A stretch of DNA of 64,000 nucleotides from Micromonospora coriariae (GTDB taxonomy: Bacteria; Actinomycetota; Actinomycetes; Mycobacteriales; Micromonosporaceae). The stretch is from positions 6,448,001-6,512,000 of the forward strand of contig NZ_LT607412.1 of NCBI RefSeq assembly GCF_900091455.1, given 5' to 3'. Shown here in pieces: positions 1-7,430 of the stretch (positions within the stretch are counted from its first letter, which is position 1; each line of letters opens with the position of its first letter). A program made the position numbers and the translations under genes. The notes beneath the pieces are model-generated. The model saw only the letters and a program-made list of their open reading frames with translations. It was not told where the DNA came from and searched no databases.

Positions 1-272
1 AACACCCGCTCGACCCGCCCGGTGGCGCCGGTGAGCCGCAACCAGCCGCCCTCGGCGGCGGCCCGGTTGTCCCCCCGCACGAACACGGCCATGCCGGTGG
101 AGTCGCAGAAGGTGAGATCGGTGAGGTCGAGCAGGACGCGGCTCTCGCCCGCGTCGGCAAGCCGGTCGATCGCGGCGGCCAGCTCGGGCGCGGTGCTCAG
201 ATCAAGCTCACCGGCGAGCCTCAGGCAGTAGCCATCGCCGTCGCGCCCGGCGTGCCTGACGCTGAACGTCAC
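1..272 (-). CDS. STAS-domain anti-sigma factor antagonist (3' part cut by window edge)
   Basis: The first 90 residues of an anti-anti-sigma protein of the SpoIIAA/RsbV type are visible; the rest lies left of the window. Such proteins bind the anti-sigma kinase when dephosphorylated and thereby free a sigma factor. The GELDLSTAP strand-helix start and the phospho-acceptor loop FCDSTG with Ser58 are intact. The GTG start at 272 follows a purine-rich GGGGAG element. It is transcribed in the same direction as the B12-binding and phosphatase genes upstream of it, so the three probably form one signalling group. No RsbW-like kinase is seen inside the window; it may lie further left. Confidence 0.88.
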   Translation of the reverse strand, partial: MTFSVRHAGRDGDGYCLRLAGELDLSTAPELAAAIDRLADAGESRVLLDLTDLTFCDSTGMAVFVRGDNRAAAEGGWLRLTGATGRVERV

Positions 273-388
273 CGTGCTCCCCCTCGCTCCACCGTTGGGT
301 GGGACGTTTGCAGTGCGGCAAGTATAAGCAGGGGCACCCGGCCGAGCGCATGGCGCGGTGATCGGCAGCGAACGCCGCAGGTCGGCGA

Positions 389-1444
389 TCAGGGGGCGGT
401 ACTGCCCCCGACGACGGGCAGCACGGCCCGGCCCAGGGTCAGCGCGCGCACCGCCCGGGGGAAGTCGCGCAGCGCGGCGGCGTAGTGCTCCAGGGGCAGG
501 TCCACCGCCGCGGCGGGCACCCCACGGCTGGTCAGGATCCCCACCAGCCACTGGACGAACTCGGTGAACAGCGAGGCGTCGTCGACGTAGAGCGCCGCGG
601 CCAGGAAGTCGATGATGTGGCCCAGGTCGCTCACGGTCGAGTCGAGCTGGGCGGCCGTGTACGCCCGCGTCGCCGGCACCCGCTCGCGCAGGTCGGCCAG
701 CGCGCTGTCGATCAGCTCACCCCGGCGCCGGACCAGGCTGGCGTACTCGTCGTCGGCCAGGTGCGACAGCTGTGCCGGTGGCACCCGACGCAGCGCCCGC
801 TCGTCGGCGATCAGCTCCGCCGCCGCCGGCGCGTCCGCCGCCCAGGGGGCGCCCAGCCGACGGGTCCACCGCCCGTCCGCACCGAACCCGCGCCCGCCGA
901 CCACCACCGGCACGTCCGAACGGCGGCACGCCTCGATCATGCGGTGCGCGTGCGGCAGCCGTACCGGCAGCGCGCAGGCCAGCGCCACCGCGTGCGCGTC
1001 GTGCTGGTGCAGGTACGACACCAGGTGCGCCGCCGGGACGCTCGCGCCCAGAAAGGTCACCTGCCACCCACGCAGCCGCAGCACCTCGGCCACCAGCCGG
1101 GGCGGCAGCGCGTGCCACTCACCATCCATGCAGGCCACGACGACCCGCCCGCCGGTCGGACGCGGGTTGGCGTGCGCGGCGACCGCCGCCACCACCCGCT
1201 CGCTGATGTGGGTGGCGGCGTGCTCCTGGGCGACGCTCCACTCGTTGCGCGCCCACCGCTCGCCCACCTCCGACTGGGCGGGCGCGACCAGGTCGAGCAG
1301 CACCCGCTCGGCCGGCAGGCCCGCGTCGAGCAGGCCGAGCGCCAGGTCGATCGCGGCGTACTCGTCGGCGTCGGCGAGGCAGTCCAGATAGCCGGGGTAG
1401 ACGTCGGTCAGGTCGGCTGCGGTGGACGGCCCGGTCACGCTCAC
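389..1444 (-). CDS. Cobalamin-binding, probable light-sensing regulatory protein
   Basis: A 351-aa soluble protein. Residues about 20-95 form the helical B12-binding cap domain; residues about 98-225 form the Rossmann-like B12-binding domain with E109-W-H111, the His expected to be the lower axial cobalt ligand. W64 followed by nine residues and E74-H75 reproduces the W-x9-EH signature of CarH/LitR photosensors that use adenosylcobalamin. There is no MerR DNA-binding domain; instead a helical C-terminal domain of about 120 residues follows, whose function I cannot name. The GTG start at 1444 overlaps the stop of the PP2C gene by 4 nt (GTGA), so the two are translationally coupled. I infer that it tunes the phosphatase in response to light or B12. 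Confidence 0.85.
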   Translation of the reverse strand: MSVTGPSTAADLTDVYPGYLDCLADADEYAAIDLALGLLDAGLPAERVLLDLVAPAQSEVGERWARNEWSVAQEHAATHISERVVAAVAAHANPRPTGGRVVVACMDGEWHALPPRLVAEVLRLRGWQVTFLGASVPAAHLVSYLHQHDAHAVALACALPVRLPHAHRMIEACRRSDVPVVVGGRGFGADGRWTRRLGAPWAADAPAAAELIADERALRRVPPAQLSHLADDEYASLVRRRGELIDSALADLRERVPATRAYTAAQLDSTVSDLGHIIDFLAAALYVDDASLFTEFVQWLVGILTSRGVPAAAVDLPLEHYAAALRDFPRAVRALTLGRAVLPVVGGSTAP

Positions 1445-3201
1445 GTCTCCCTCTGCTGGTCGGCCCTGGTCGGTGTGGGAACGGCGTGCAGGTGCCGTGA
1501 CGGTCGCCCGTTCGGGCTGACCGCGCGCAGCGCCAGCACCGCGATGTCGTCGTGGTCGCCGTGCGCCAGCCAGTCGCAGGTGACCTGCTCGACCCGCTCG
1601 GCCAGGGCGGGTGCCGGCATCCGCTGGCAGCCGGTCACCGCGGTGACGAGCCGCTCCGGGCCGAACTGCTCGTCGCCACGACGGCCACCACGGGCCTCGG
1701 TCACCCCGTCGCTGTAGAGCAGGCATGTCTCGCCCGGGGCCAGTCGCACGGTCACCTCACCGACGCGTGGGTCGGGCACCACGCCGATGAGCATGCCGCG
1801 CAGCGGGACGGTCTCCACCTCGCCGGAGGCGCGCAGCACCAGCGGCGGCAGGTGCCCGCCGCCGGCCATGGTGAGGGTGAGACCGCCCTCGCGCTCCAGC
1901 CTGGCGACGCCGAGCACGATGGTGGCGAAGCGGCCCTGGCCGTGCGCCTGGGTCGTCTCCAGCAGCGCGTCGTTGAGCAGCCGCAGCAGCCGCCCGGGGT
2001 GCGATTCCACCCGGTGCAGGGCCTGCAGGCACTGGCGCAGCTGGCCGGTGAAGACCGCCGCCTCGACGCCCTTGCCCGAGACGTCACCGAGGAAGAACAA
2101 CGAGCCTCCGTCGGCGAGCCGATGCGAGCCGTAGAAGTCGCCGCCGATCCGCAACCCCGCCTGCGCCGGCCGGTACGCGGTGCCCCACTGCACGCCGGCG
2201 GTCTCGGCCGGCTCCACGGGCAGCAGGCTGGCCTGGAGGGTGTCGGCCACCTCCGCCTGGTCGCGGTAGAGCAGCGCGGTGGTCAACGCCGCCCCGGCCC
2301 GGGCCGCGAAGGCGCGGATCAGCTCCACGTCGCCGTCGTCGTACGGGCGGGTGGCACGGCGGGCGACCAGCAGCACCCCCGCCGGGGTGTCTCCGCCCGG
2401 CAGCGGGACGACCCGAGCGGCGCTGTCGGCACCGGGCAGGCCGGGCAGCCAGCCCGCGTCGACCGCCTGCTCCACCAGCCAGTCCACCGCGTGCGGCTCC
2501 GCCCCGGTCAGCCCGTCGGCGATGGCCGTCGGCAGGTCGCCGCCGGCCAGCACGCCGCTGTCCACCATCGGCGCCTCGTCGTCCGCCCGTGAGGCCCGCC
2601 ACCAGCGGGCCCTCCCCGAGCGCGGGGCGAGCACCAGGACGGCCACCTCGGCCAGGGACGGCACGGCGAGCCGGACGACCGCCGCGGCGGCGCGGTCGGG
2701 GTGCAGCGGGTTGCCCAGCTTGTCGCCCACCACGGCCAGGAAAGCCGAGCGGGCCCGCTCGGCGAGGAGCGCGTCGGCGCGGCTGGCGCTCTCGGTGACG
2801 TCCTCGACATACCAGCAGCAGCGGGCGCCGGACAAGGGCACGCAGCGCGCGGTGAGCCGGCGTCCACGATGGGTGAAGCCGCCCGGGCTCCCGTCGCTCA
2901 ACGCGGGCACGCCGGCCGCGGCGAGCAGCTCACCGGGCACCACCTCGGGCAGCAACCGCTCGGCCACCGGGCTGATGTGCCGCACGACGCCGTCCGCGTC
3001 GCAGACGACCAGACCCTCGCGGAAGTGCTCGACGACCTCGGACCAGTCGGGCGGGACCTGACCGCGGTCGGGGGCCAGCGGCGGCAGGGCGCCCCCGGGC
3101 CGGGCCGGGGCGTCGGCGGACCACGCCGGCGCCCGTGTGGTACTCGGCGTGGAGATCCGTCCGTCGCCCGGGTCCCAGTCCCTGACGTCGGCAGCAGTCA
3201 C
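1441..3201 (-). CDS. PAS-GAF-PP2C (SpoIIE/RsbU-type) serine phosphatase
   Basis: A 586-aa phosphatase expected to dephosphorylate STAS anti-anti-sigma proteins. Domains in order: a PAS-like sensor (about 52-140), a GAF domain (about 155-315) and a PP2C/SpoIIE catalytic domain (about 335-575). The metal-binding acidic residues are all visible: D355 in GGDFYG, D373 in GDVSGKG, D498 in YSDGVTEARG, and a DDIAVLAL motif near the C terminus. The start is GTG at 3201, with AAGGAG about 13 nt upstream, slightly long spacing. It is the first gene of a unit with the B12-binding protein (4-nt overlap). The STAS gene on the other strand at 3398 is a plausible substrate together with the one at the left edge. 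Confidence 0.92.
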   Translation of the reverse strand: MTAADVRDWDPGDGRISTPSTTRAPAWSADAPARPGGALPPLAPDRGQVPPDWSEVVEHFREGLVVCDADGVVRHISPVAERLLPEVVPGELLAAAGVPALSDGSPGGFTHRGRRLTARCVPLSGARCCWYVEDVTESASRADALLAERARSAFLAVVGDKLGNPLHPDRAAAAVVRLAVPSLAEVAVLVLAPRSGRARWWRASRADDEAPMVDSGVLAGGDLPTAIADGLTGAEPHAVDWLVEQAVDAGWLPGLPGADSAARVVPLPGGDTPAGVLLVARRATRPYDDGDVELIRAFAARAGAALTTALLYRDQAEVADTLQASLLPVEPAETAGVQWGTAYRPAQAGLRIGGDFYGSHRLADGGSLFFLGDVSGKGVEAAVFTGQLRQCLQALHRVESHPGRLLRLLNDALLETTQAHGQGRFATIVLGVARLEREGGLTLTMAGGGHLPPLVLRASGEVETVPLRGMLIGVVPDPRVGEVTVRLAPGETCLLYSDGVTEARGGRRGDEQFGPERLVTAVTGCQRMPAPALAERVEQVTCDWLAHGDHDDIAVLALRAVSPNGRPSRHLHAVPTPTRADQQRET

Positions 3202-3397
3202 CAGCTGAGCCTCACTCCTTGTCGTTCACCCCGGCCGCGCCGGAACCGCGATCGGCGATCGAACTGTCCCGCCCACCCTACGCCGGGCGGCCGGGAGCGG
3301 CACCTCACGGCAGCTGGGAGGCGGATCGCCCACGCCACCGTCGCGGCGCTCACGCCCCCGGATTTGCGTTCGGTCCGGCTGCTGAGAACATGGAGGA

Positions 3398-3736
3398 ATG
3401 TCCCGGCAGCAGTTGACCATCGAGGTGACCCGGCTCGATGGCGGGCAGGTCCGGCTGCGGCTGGCCGGCGAGCTCGACTACGACAGCGCGCCCGACCTGA
3501 TCGCGGCGGCGGACGAGCTGCGCGGCGACGACCACCAGCCCTTGATGGTCGACCTGACCGGCGTGAGCCTCTGTGACTCGTCCGGGCTCAGCGCCCTGCT
3601 CGTGGTGCACCGCGCCGCCGGGGCGATCCGGCTGACCGGTGGCAGCCCGCAGCTCCAGCGGATGCTGGACCGCACCGGGCTGGCTGAGCTGCTGGCAGTG
3701 GAGCACGCCGACGGCGACCTGCGCGCCATCGGCTGA
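3398..3736 (+). CDS. STAS-domain anti-sigma factor antagonist
   Basis: A 112-aa single-domain STAS protein. It contains GELDYDSAPDL near residue 24 and the phospho-acceptor loop LCDSSGLSALL with Ser61/Ser62. The ATG is preceded by GGAGGA. It is a paralogue of the truncated STAS protein at the left edge and is divergent from the phosphatase gene across a 196-bp intergenic region that must hold both promoters. The family role is binding and neutralising an anti-sigma kinase after dephosphorylation. Which sigma factor is controlled cannot be told from the window. Confidence 0.92.
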   Translation: MSRQQLTIEVTRLDGGQVRLRLAGELDYDSAPDLIAAADELRGDDHQPLMVDLTGVSLCDSSGLSALLVVHRAAGAIRLTGGSPQLQRMLDRTGLAELLAVEHADGDLRAIG

Positions 3737-3771
3737 TCGGCGCGGCGCGGGCCGCCCCCGGAAAGGGGGGT

Positions 3772-3804
3772 GGCCCCCGACCCTGGGACCTGGGGTCGGG
3801 GGCC
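3772..3804. terminator. Bidirectional GC-rich hairpin
   Basis: A perfect 12-bp stem, GGCCCCCGACCC (3772-3783) pairing with 3793-3804, closes a 9-nt loop. It sits between two convergent genes (STAS ending 3736; hypothetical ending 3815), as expected of a shared terminator. There is no T-run, which is usual for actinobacterial hairpin terminators. Confidence 0.75.
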
Positions 3805-3814
3805 GGAGGAATGT

Positions 3815-4129
3815 CTAGGGTGCGGTCATCGGCTGGAGCCGGGGCCCGCTTTCGCGTAGCTCGCCGGTCGGCTCGGCGTCGGCGTCCTCGGGTGCCCCTG
3901 AATCAGGCGTCTGGTACAGGTAGCGGACAAAATCCGCACCGGACTCGTTGTCGTCCGCGCCCGGCCACTGGCCGATGCAGTCCATGCCGACCACCTCGCG
4001 GCCGGTCCCGTCGGCCTCCTCCAGCAGCGCCCACAGGCTCACCGGGTAGCACCGCGTGGCGTCGGGCGTGAGCTGCCAGCGGGCGTACCAGCCGGGTCGA
4101 GCGGGGACGATCTCGACGATCCGTTTCAT
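3815..4129 (-). CDS. Hypothetical protein, 104 aa
   Basis: I do not recognise a named family. The protein begins with a basic MKRIVEIVPARPGW segment, has aromatic-rich central strands (WYARW, VSLWALLEE, VGMDCIGQWPG) and an acidic, probably disordered tail of about 30 residues rich in Glu, Asp, Pro and Gly. No signal peptide or membrane segment is present. A strong ribosome site (GGAAGGAAGG) precedes the ATG, and codon use has the high GC3 of its neighbours, so it is likely expressed. It is monocistronic, ends at a shared terminator, and is divergent from the DUF2267 gene. Confidence 0.7.
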   Translation of the reverse strand: MKRIVEIVPARPGWYARWQLTPDATRCYPVSLWALLEEADGTGREVVGMDCIGQWPGADDNESGADFVRYLYQTPDSGAPEDADAEPTGELRESGPRLQPMTAP

Positions 4130-4332
4130 GACGACCTTCCTTCCGCGTACCTCGGAAGAACTCCGGTCCTGATCTGATCCTGGGGGCAGGGCGGGTGAGC
4201 GCCCATCACCCGCCCCGGATGAAGCCCACCGATGCCCGGCCGGCCTGCCCCGGCGGCGTCCGTTTCGGCGCCCCGGACGGCGGGAAGGCGACGAACGCAG
4301 GCACGATCCCCAGCGGAAGGGGTGTCATCACC

Positions 4333-5307
4333 ATGCGTAAGCAGATGGAGGGCGACAACCAGCGGCGCCGGGCACTGGCCCGGCAGGCCCGCGAACAGGG
4401 TCGCCAGCCCAGCGAGTTCGGCGCCAGCCTCAGCGCCTCCAAGCAGATCACCAGCCTCGATCAGGGCAGGCGGGCCGGACCGGGGCCGGCCGGACGCCAC
4501 AAACCGGACAGCACGCGCGGCGGACCGGCGCCGCCGCAGCTCGGCACGCCGGACAATCCCAGGCCGCAGTCCCCGACGCCGGAGTCGGCGGGGACCAGCA
4601 GCATGGGCTACAACGAGCTGGTCGAGGACGTCCGGCGCCGGGCCGGCGTCGACTTCAAGACGGCCAAGGTGGGCACCGAGGCGACAGTGCTGGTCCTCGC
4701 CTTCGCGCTGGAGGCGGCGGAGCGGCAGCGGCTGCTCACGGCGGTACCGTCGTCGTTGCACGATGTGCTGCCCGTCGACGGCGTCGAGCGGCACCGCGAC
4801 CTGCCCGGCTTCCTGGCCGAGGTGGGCCGGATCAGCGGCCGCACCCCGGAACAGGCCCGATACCAGGCGGAGGCGACGCTCGCCGCGCTCGCCGCGCAGG
4901 ACGGCGACCTGGTCGAGTCGCTGCACGTACCCGACGGCCTGCGGGACCTGTTGAACCCGCCGGAGGCCGGTGGTGGTCTCGTCGGCGCCTCCACCACCAC
5001 ACCCACCCTGGACGCGGCCGAGCTGCGCGCGGCGCTGGACGACCTGCCGTACTGGGCCGGCGACAGTGACGCCCTGTACCGGGTGGTCGCGCTGCCGCCG
5101 GACAACCTGGACCGGGTGCTGGACCGGCTCGACCGGCTGCGCCAGGAGACCGGACGCGCCCCGAGCATCGGGCGCCCCGGAGACACGGCCGCCGTGCTGA
5201 CCGTGCGGACCAACCAGGCGGACGGGGTGACCGCGCTCGACGTGGACCTCGCCCACCGGATCGACGACGCGATCGACGAGGTGGGTGCCGGGATGGCCGC
5301 CGGCTGA
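4333..5307 (+). CDS. DUF2267 protein with degenerate pterin-carbinolamine-dehydratase-like C-terminal domain
   Basis: A 324-aa protein. The first 95 residues are basic and then Pro/Gly-rich (likely disordered). A DUF2267 helical domain follows (MGYNELVEDVRRRAGV onward, about 96-200). Residues about 230-320 look like the fold of pterin-4a-carbinolamine dehydratase: the DDLPYW start, the RVLDRLDRL helix, and a C-terminal TALDVDLAHRIDDAIDE matching the usual GLT..D..LA..ID. The catalytic HHP motif of that enzyme is replaced by GRP, so dehydratase activity is unlikely. The start ATG at 4333 is chosen because GGAAGGGG lies about 10 nt upstream; an in-frame ATG at 4195 has no such site. A second DUF2267 gene lies at 18075. 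Confidence 0.75.
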   Translation: MRKQMEGDNQRRRALARQAREQGRQPSEFGASLSASKQITSLDQGRRAGPGPAGRHKPDSTRGGPAPPQLGTPDNPRPQSPTPESAGTSSMGYNELVEDVRRRAGVDFKTAKVGTEATVLVLAFALEAAERQRLLTAVPSSLHDVLPVDGVERHRDLPGFLAEVGRISGRTPEQARYQAEATLAALAAQDGDLVESLHVPDGLRDLLNPPEAGGGLVGASTTTPTLDAAELRAALDDLPYWAGDSDALYRVVALPPDNLDRVLDRLDRLRQETGRAPSIGRPGDTAAVLTVRTNQADGVTALDVDLAHRIDDAIDEVGAGMAAG

Positions 5308-5328
5308 CCGGGGCACATCGGCGCACGC

Positions 5329-5368
5329 GGGCCGGCGGCGCGGGCAACACGCCCCGTGCCGCCGGCCC
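5329..5368 (+). terminator. Long GC hairpin after the DUF2267 gene
   Basis: An 11-bp perfect stem (GGGCCGGCGGC at 5329-5339 with 5358-5368) extends inward by five more pairs, one of them G-U, to an 8-nt loop. It begins 21 nt after the stop codon of the DUF2267 gene and ends before the promoter of the next gene. Confidence 0.72.
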
Positions 5369-5411
5369 TTCGCCGTGCCGGGCCACAGGCGGCGCTCCCC
5401 GGCGGCTCGGC

Positions 5412-5417
5412 TAGCGT
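5412..5417 (+). promoter_or_regulatory. -10 box of a leaderless transcript
   Basis: TAGCGT lies exactly 7 nt before the ATG at 5425, and there is no Shine-Dalgarno sequence. This is the spacing at which transcription starts on the start codon, as in many actinobacterial leaderless genes. Confidence 0.55.
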
Positions 5418-5424
5418 GCCGGAC

Positions 5425-6219
5425 ATGAACCGCGCCGCCGACCGGCTGGAACTGGCCGCCGATCCGGTCCGCCGGACCGGGCGGATGCTGCTCTCCGGCG
5501 GCGTCGAGCAGTCGTACGTGGACGTCGACGATCCCCGGCACCTGCACTTCGAGTACGTCCGGCGGATCGCCTCAGCGGTGGAGCTGGCGGCCCCGGCGGG
5601 CGACCCGCTGAGCGTGCTGCACCTGGGCGGCGGCGCGTTGACGCTGCCCCGTTGGCTGGCCGCGACCCGGCCCGGCTCCCCGCAGCGGGTCATCGAGCGG
5701 GACCCGGCGGTGGTCGAGCTGGTCGCCCGGGAGCTGCCGCCGCTGCCGCCCGAGGTGGAGGTGCAGATCGCCGACGCCCGGGAGGCCGTCGCCGCCAGCC
5801 CGGCCGGCCGGTACGACCTGGTGATCGCCGACATCTACCGGGCGGCGCGGATGCCACCACACGTACGCACCGTGGAGTTCGCCGCCGAGGTGGCCCGCAC
5901 CCTGCGCCCGGATGGGTTGTACCTGGTCAACGTCACGGACCTGCCGCCACTGGTCGGCACCCGGGTGCAGGTGGCGACGCTGCGGGCGGTCTTCGGCGAC
6001 GTGTGCGTGCTCGGCGACCGGCGGATGCTGCGCGGCCGGCGCTACGGCAACCTGGTGCTCGCCGCCACGCCCCGCCCCGGCGGGCTGCCGGTCGGCCGGC
6101 TGGCGGTGGCCGCCCTGCGCGACCCGGTGCCCGGCGGGCTGCTGCACGCCGCCGCGCTGGACGGCTTCGTCGCCGGCGCCCGACCGGTCACGGACGCCGA
6201 CAGCATCGACCAGAAATGA
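5425..6219 (+). CDS. Spermidine-synthase-like methyltransferase-fold protein
   Basis: A 264-aa protein with the Rossmann fold of spermidine/spermine synthases. Visible are the N-terminal LLSGGVEQSYVDVDDP strand pair, the nucleotide-binding loop VLHLGGGALTLPRWLAA, the acidic end of strand 2 (VIERDPAVVELV), an IADAREAV motif, and YDLVIADIYRAARMP in place of the catalytic D-x-x-D region of true aminopropyl transferases. Proteins of this class in actinobacteria are usually annotated as fused-MFS/spermidine-synthase-like and their substrates are unknown. The start is set by a leaderless -10 box. The next gene starts 91 nt downstream. Confidence 0.82.
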   Translation: MNRAADRLELAADPVRRTGRMLLSGGVEQSYVDVDDPRHLHFEYVRRIASAVELAAPAGDPLSVLHLGGGALTLPRWLAATRPGSPQRVIERDPAVVELVARELPPLPPEVEVQIADAREAVAASPAGRYDLVIADIYRAARMPPHVRTVEFAAEVARTLRPDGLYLVNVTDLPPLVGTRVQVATLRAVFGDVCVLGDRRMLRGRRYGNLVLAATPRPGGLPVGRLAVAALRDPVPGGLLHAAALDGFVAGARPVTDADSIDQK

Positions 6220-6310
6220 CCACCCGATCCCTGGGCGATCGGCCGCACACCGCCGGGTGATCAGCGCCGGTGCCGGGTTTCCGGAGGTGAGCGCCGGGAA
6301 GCCGCGCCGG

Positions 6311-7411
6311 ATGAGCAACGCCGACACGCGGGTGACCGCTCGCCGGACCCTGATCGTGATCGGTCTGGTGCTGGCGACCGTGTTCGCGCTGGCCTTCGTG
6401 TACGCGACCCGCCGGGTGCTGGTCTGGGCCGTGGTGGCCGCCTTCTTCGCCGTCGCGCTCAAGCCACTGGTGGACCGGCTCCAACGGCTGTGGGTGCGGC
6501 GACGCGCGTTGGCCACGCTGCTCGTGTTCCTCGCCGCGTTCGTGGTGGTGGCGGTCCTGGCCACGGTCATCCTGGCGCCACTGCTGAACGAGCTGGGGCG
6601 GTTCGCCGAACGGGCGCCGGACCTGCTGCGCGACGCTCGCGCCGGCCGCGGCCCGCTGGGGCAACTGCTGGAGCGCTTCGGCGTTCGACGGTACGTGTCC
6701 GAGCACTCCGAGCAGCTGCGCACCTTCGGCACCCGGCTGCGTCAACCTGCCGTCGGCGTGCTGCGCGGCGTCGTGGAGACGGTCGCCGGGCTGGTCACGG
6801 TCATCGTGCTGGCGTACCTCATGGTGCTGGAGGCGCCGCGGATCACCGGTCGCGTGCTCGCGGCGGCCGGGGACGGCCAGCGCGAGCGGTTGCGCCGGGT
6901 GGGCCGCGAGGTGTCGCGCACCGTGACCGGCTACCTCACCGGCAACCTGGTGATCAGCGTGATCTGCGGGGCGTTGACCTTCGTGGTGCTGGCGCTCACC
7001 GGTGTGCCGTTCGCCGCCGTGATCGCCCTGCTGGTGGCGGTGGCGGACCTGATCCCGCTGGTCGGGGCGACGCTGGGAGCGGTGATCGCGGCCGGAGCGG
7101 GGTTCCTGCACTCCCCCACCGCCGGCGTCGTGGTGCTGGTCTTCTTCGTTGTCTACCAGCAGGTGGAGAACCACCTTCTGCAACCACTCATCCTGGCCCG
7201 CGCGGTCCGGCTGAACCCGCTGACCGTCCTGGTCAGCGTGCTGCTCGCGGCGGAGCTGGCCGGCCTGCTCGGCGCGCTGCTGGCCATTCCCGCCGCCGGC
7301 ATCGTCCAGACCCTGCTGCGCGAGTACGGCCCGGCCCGGCTGCGTCCCGACCCGCCGGCCGGTCCCGCCGACCCGCGACGCCGACCGGCCGGTCCCGCCC
7401 ACCAGGGCTGA
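6311..7411 (+). CDS. AI-2E/PerM family membrane permease
   Basis: A 366-aa integral membrane protein with the family layout: two N-terminal segments (residues about 12-50), one more (70-95), a soluble loop (about 100-150), then a hydrophobic C-terminal half of five segments containing the conserved LIPLVGATLGAV and QQVENHLLQPLI motifs. Family members export diverse small molecules or act as sodium/proton antiporters; the name AI-2 exporter should not be taken literally. The start at 6311 has only a weak GGGAAG site; in-frame GTG codons at 6257 and 6287 are alternatives. The tail after the last segment is Pro/Arg-rich. It is convergent with the NADH dehydrogenase gene, 19 nt apart. Confidence 0.85.
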   Translation: MSNADTRVTARRTLIVIGLVLATVFALAFVYATRRVLVWAVVAAFFAVALKPLVDRLQRLWVRRRALATLLVFLAAFVVVAVLATVILAPLLNELGRFAERAPDLLRDARAGRGPLGQLLERFGVRRYVSEHSEQLRTFGTRLRQPAVGVLRGVVETVAGLVTVIVLAYLMVLEAPRITGRVLAAAGDGQRERLRRVGREVSRTVTGYLTGNLVISVICGALTFVVLALTGVPFAAVIALLVAVADLIPLVGATLGAVIAAGAGFLHSPTAGVVVLVFFVVYQQVENHLLQPLILARAVRLNPLTVLVSVLLAAELAGLLGALLAIPAAGIVQTLLREYGPARLRPDPPAGPADPRRRPAGPAHQG

Positions 7412-7430
7412 CCGGCCGGATCGGCAGTGC

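Noticed and set aside
4126..5547. A 473-codon minus-strand open frame over the DUF2267 gene
   Set aside because: No domain, odd composition, and the plus-strand frame has a ribosome site, recognisable domains and a terminator.
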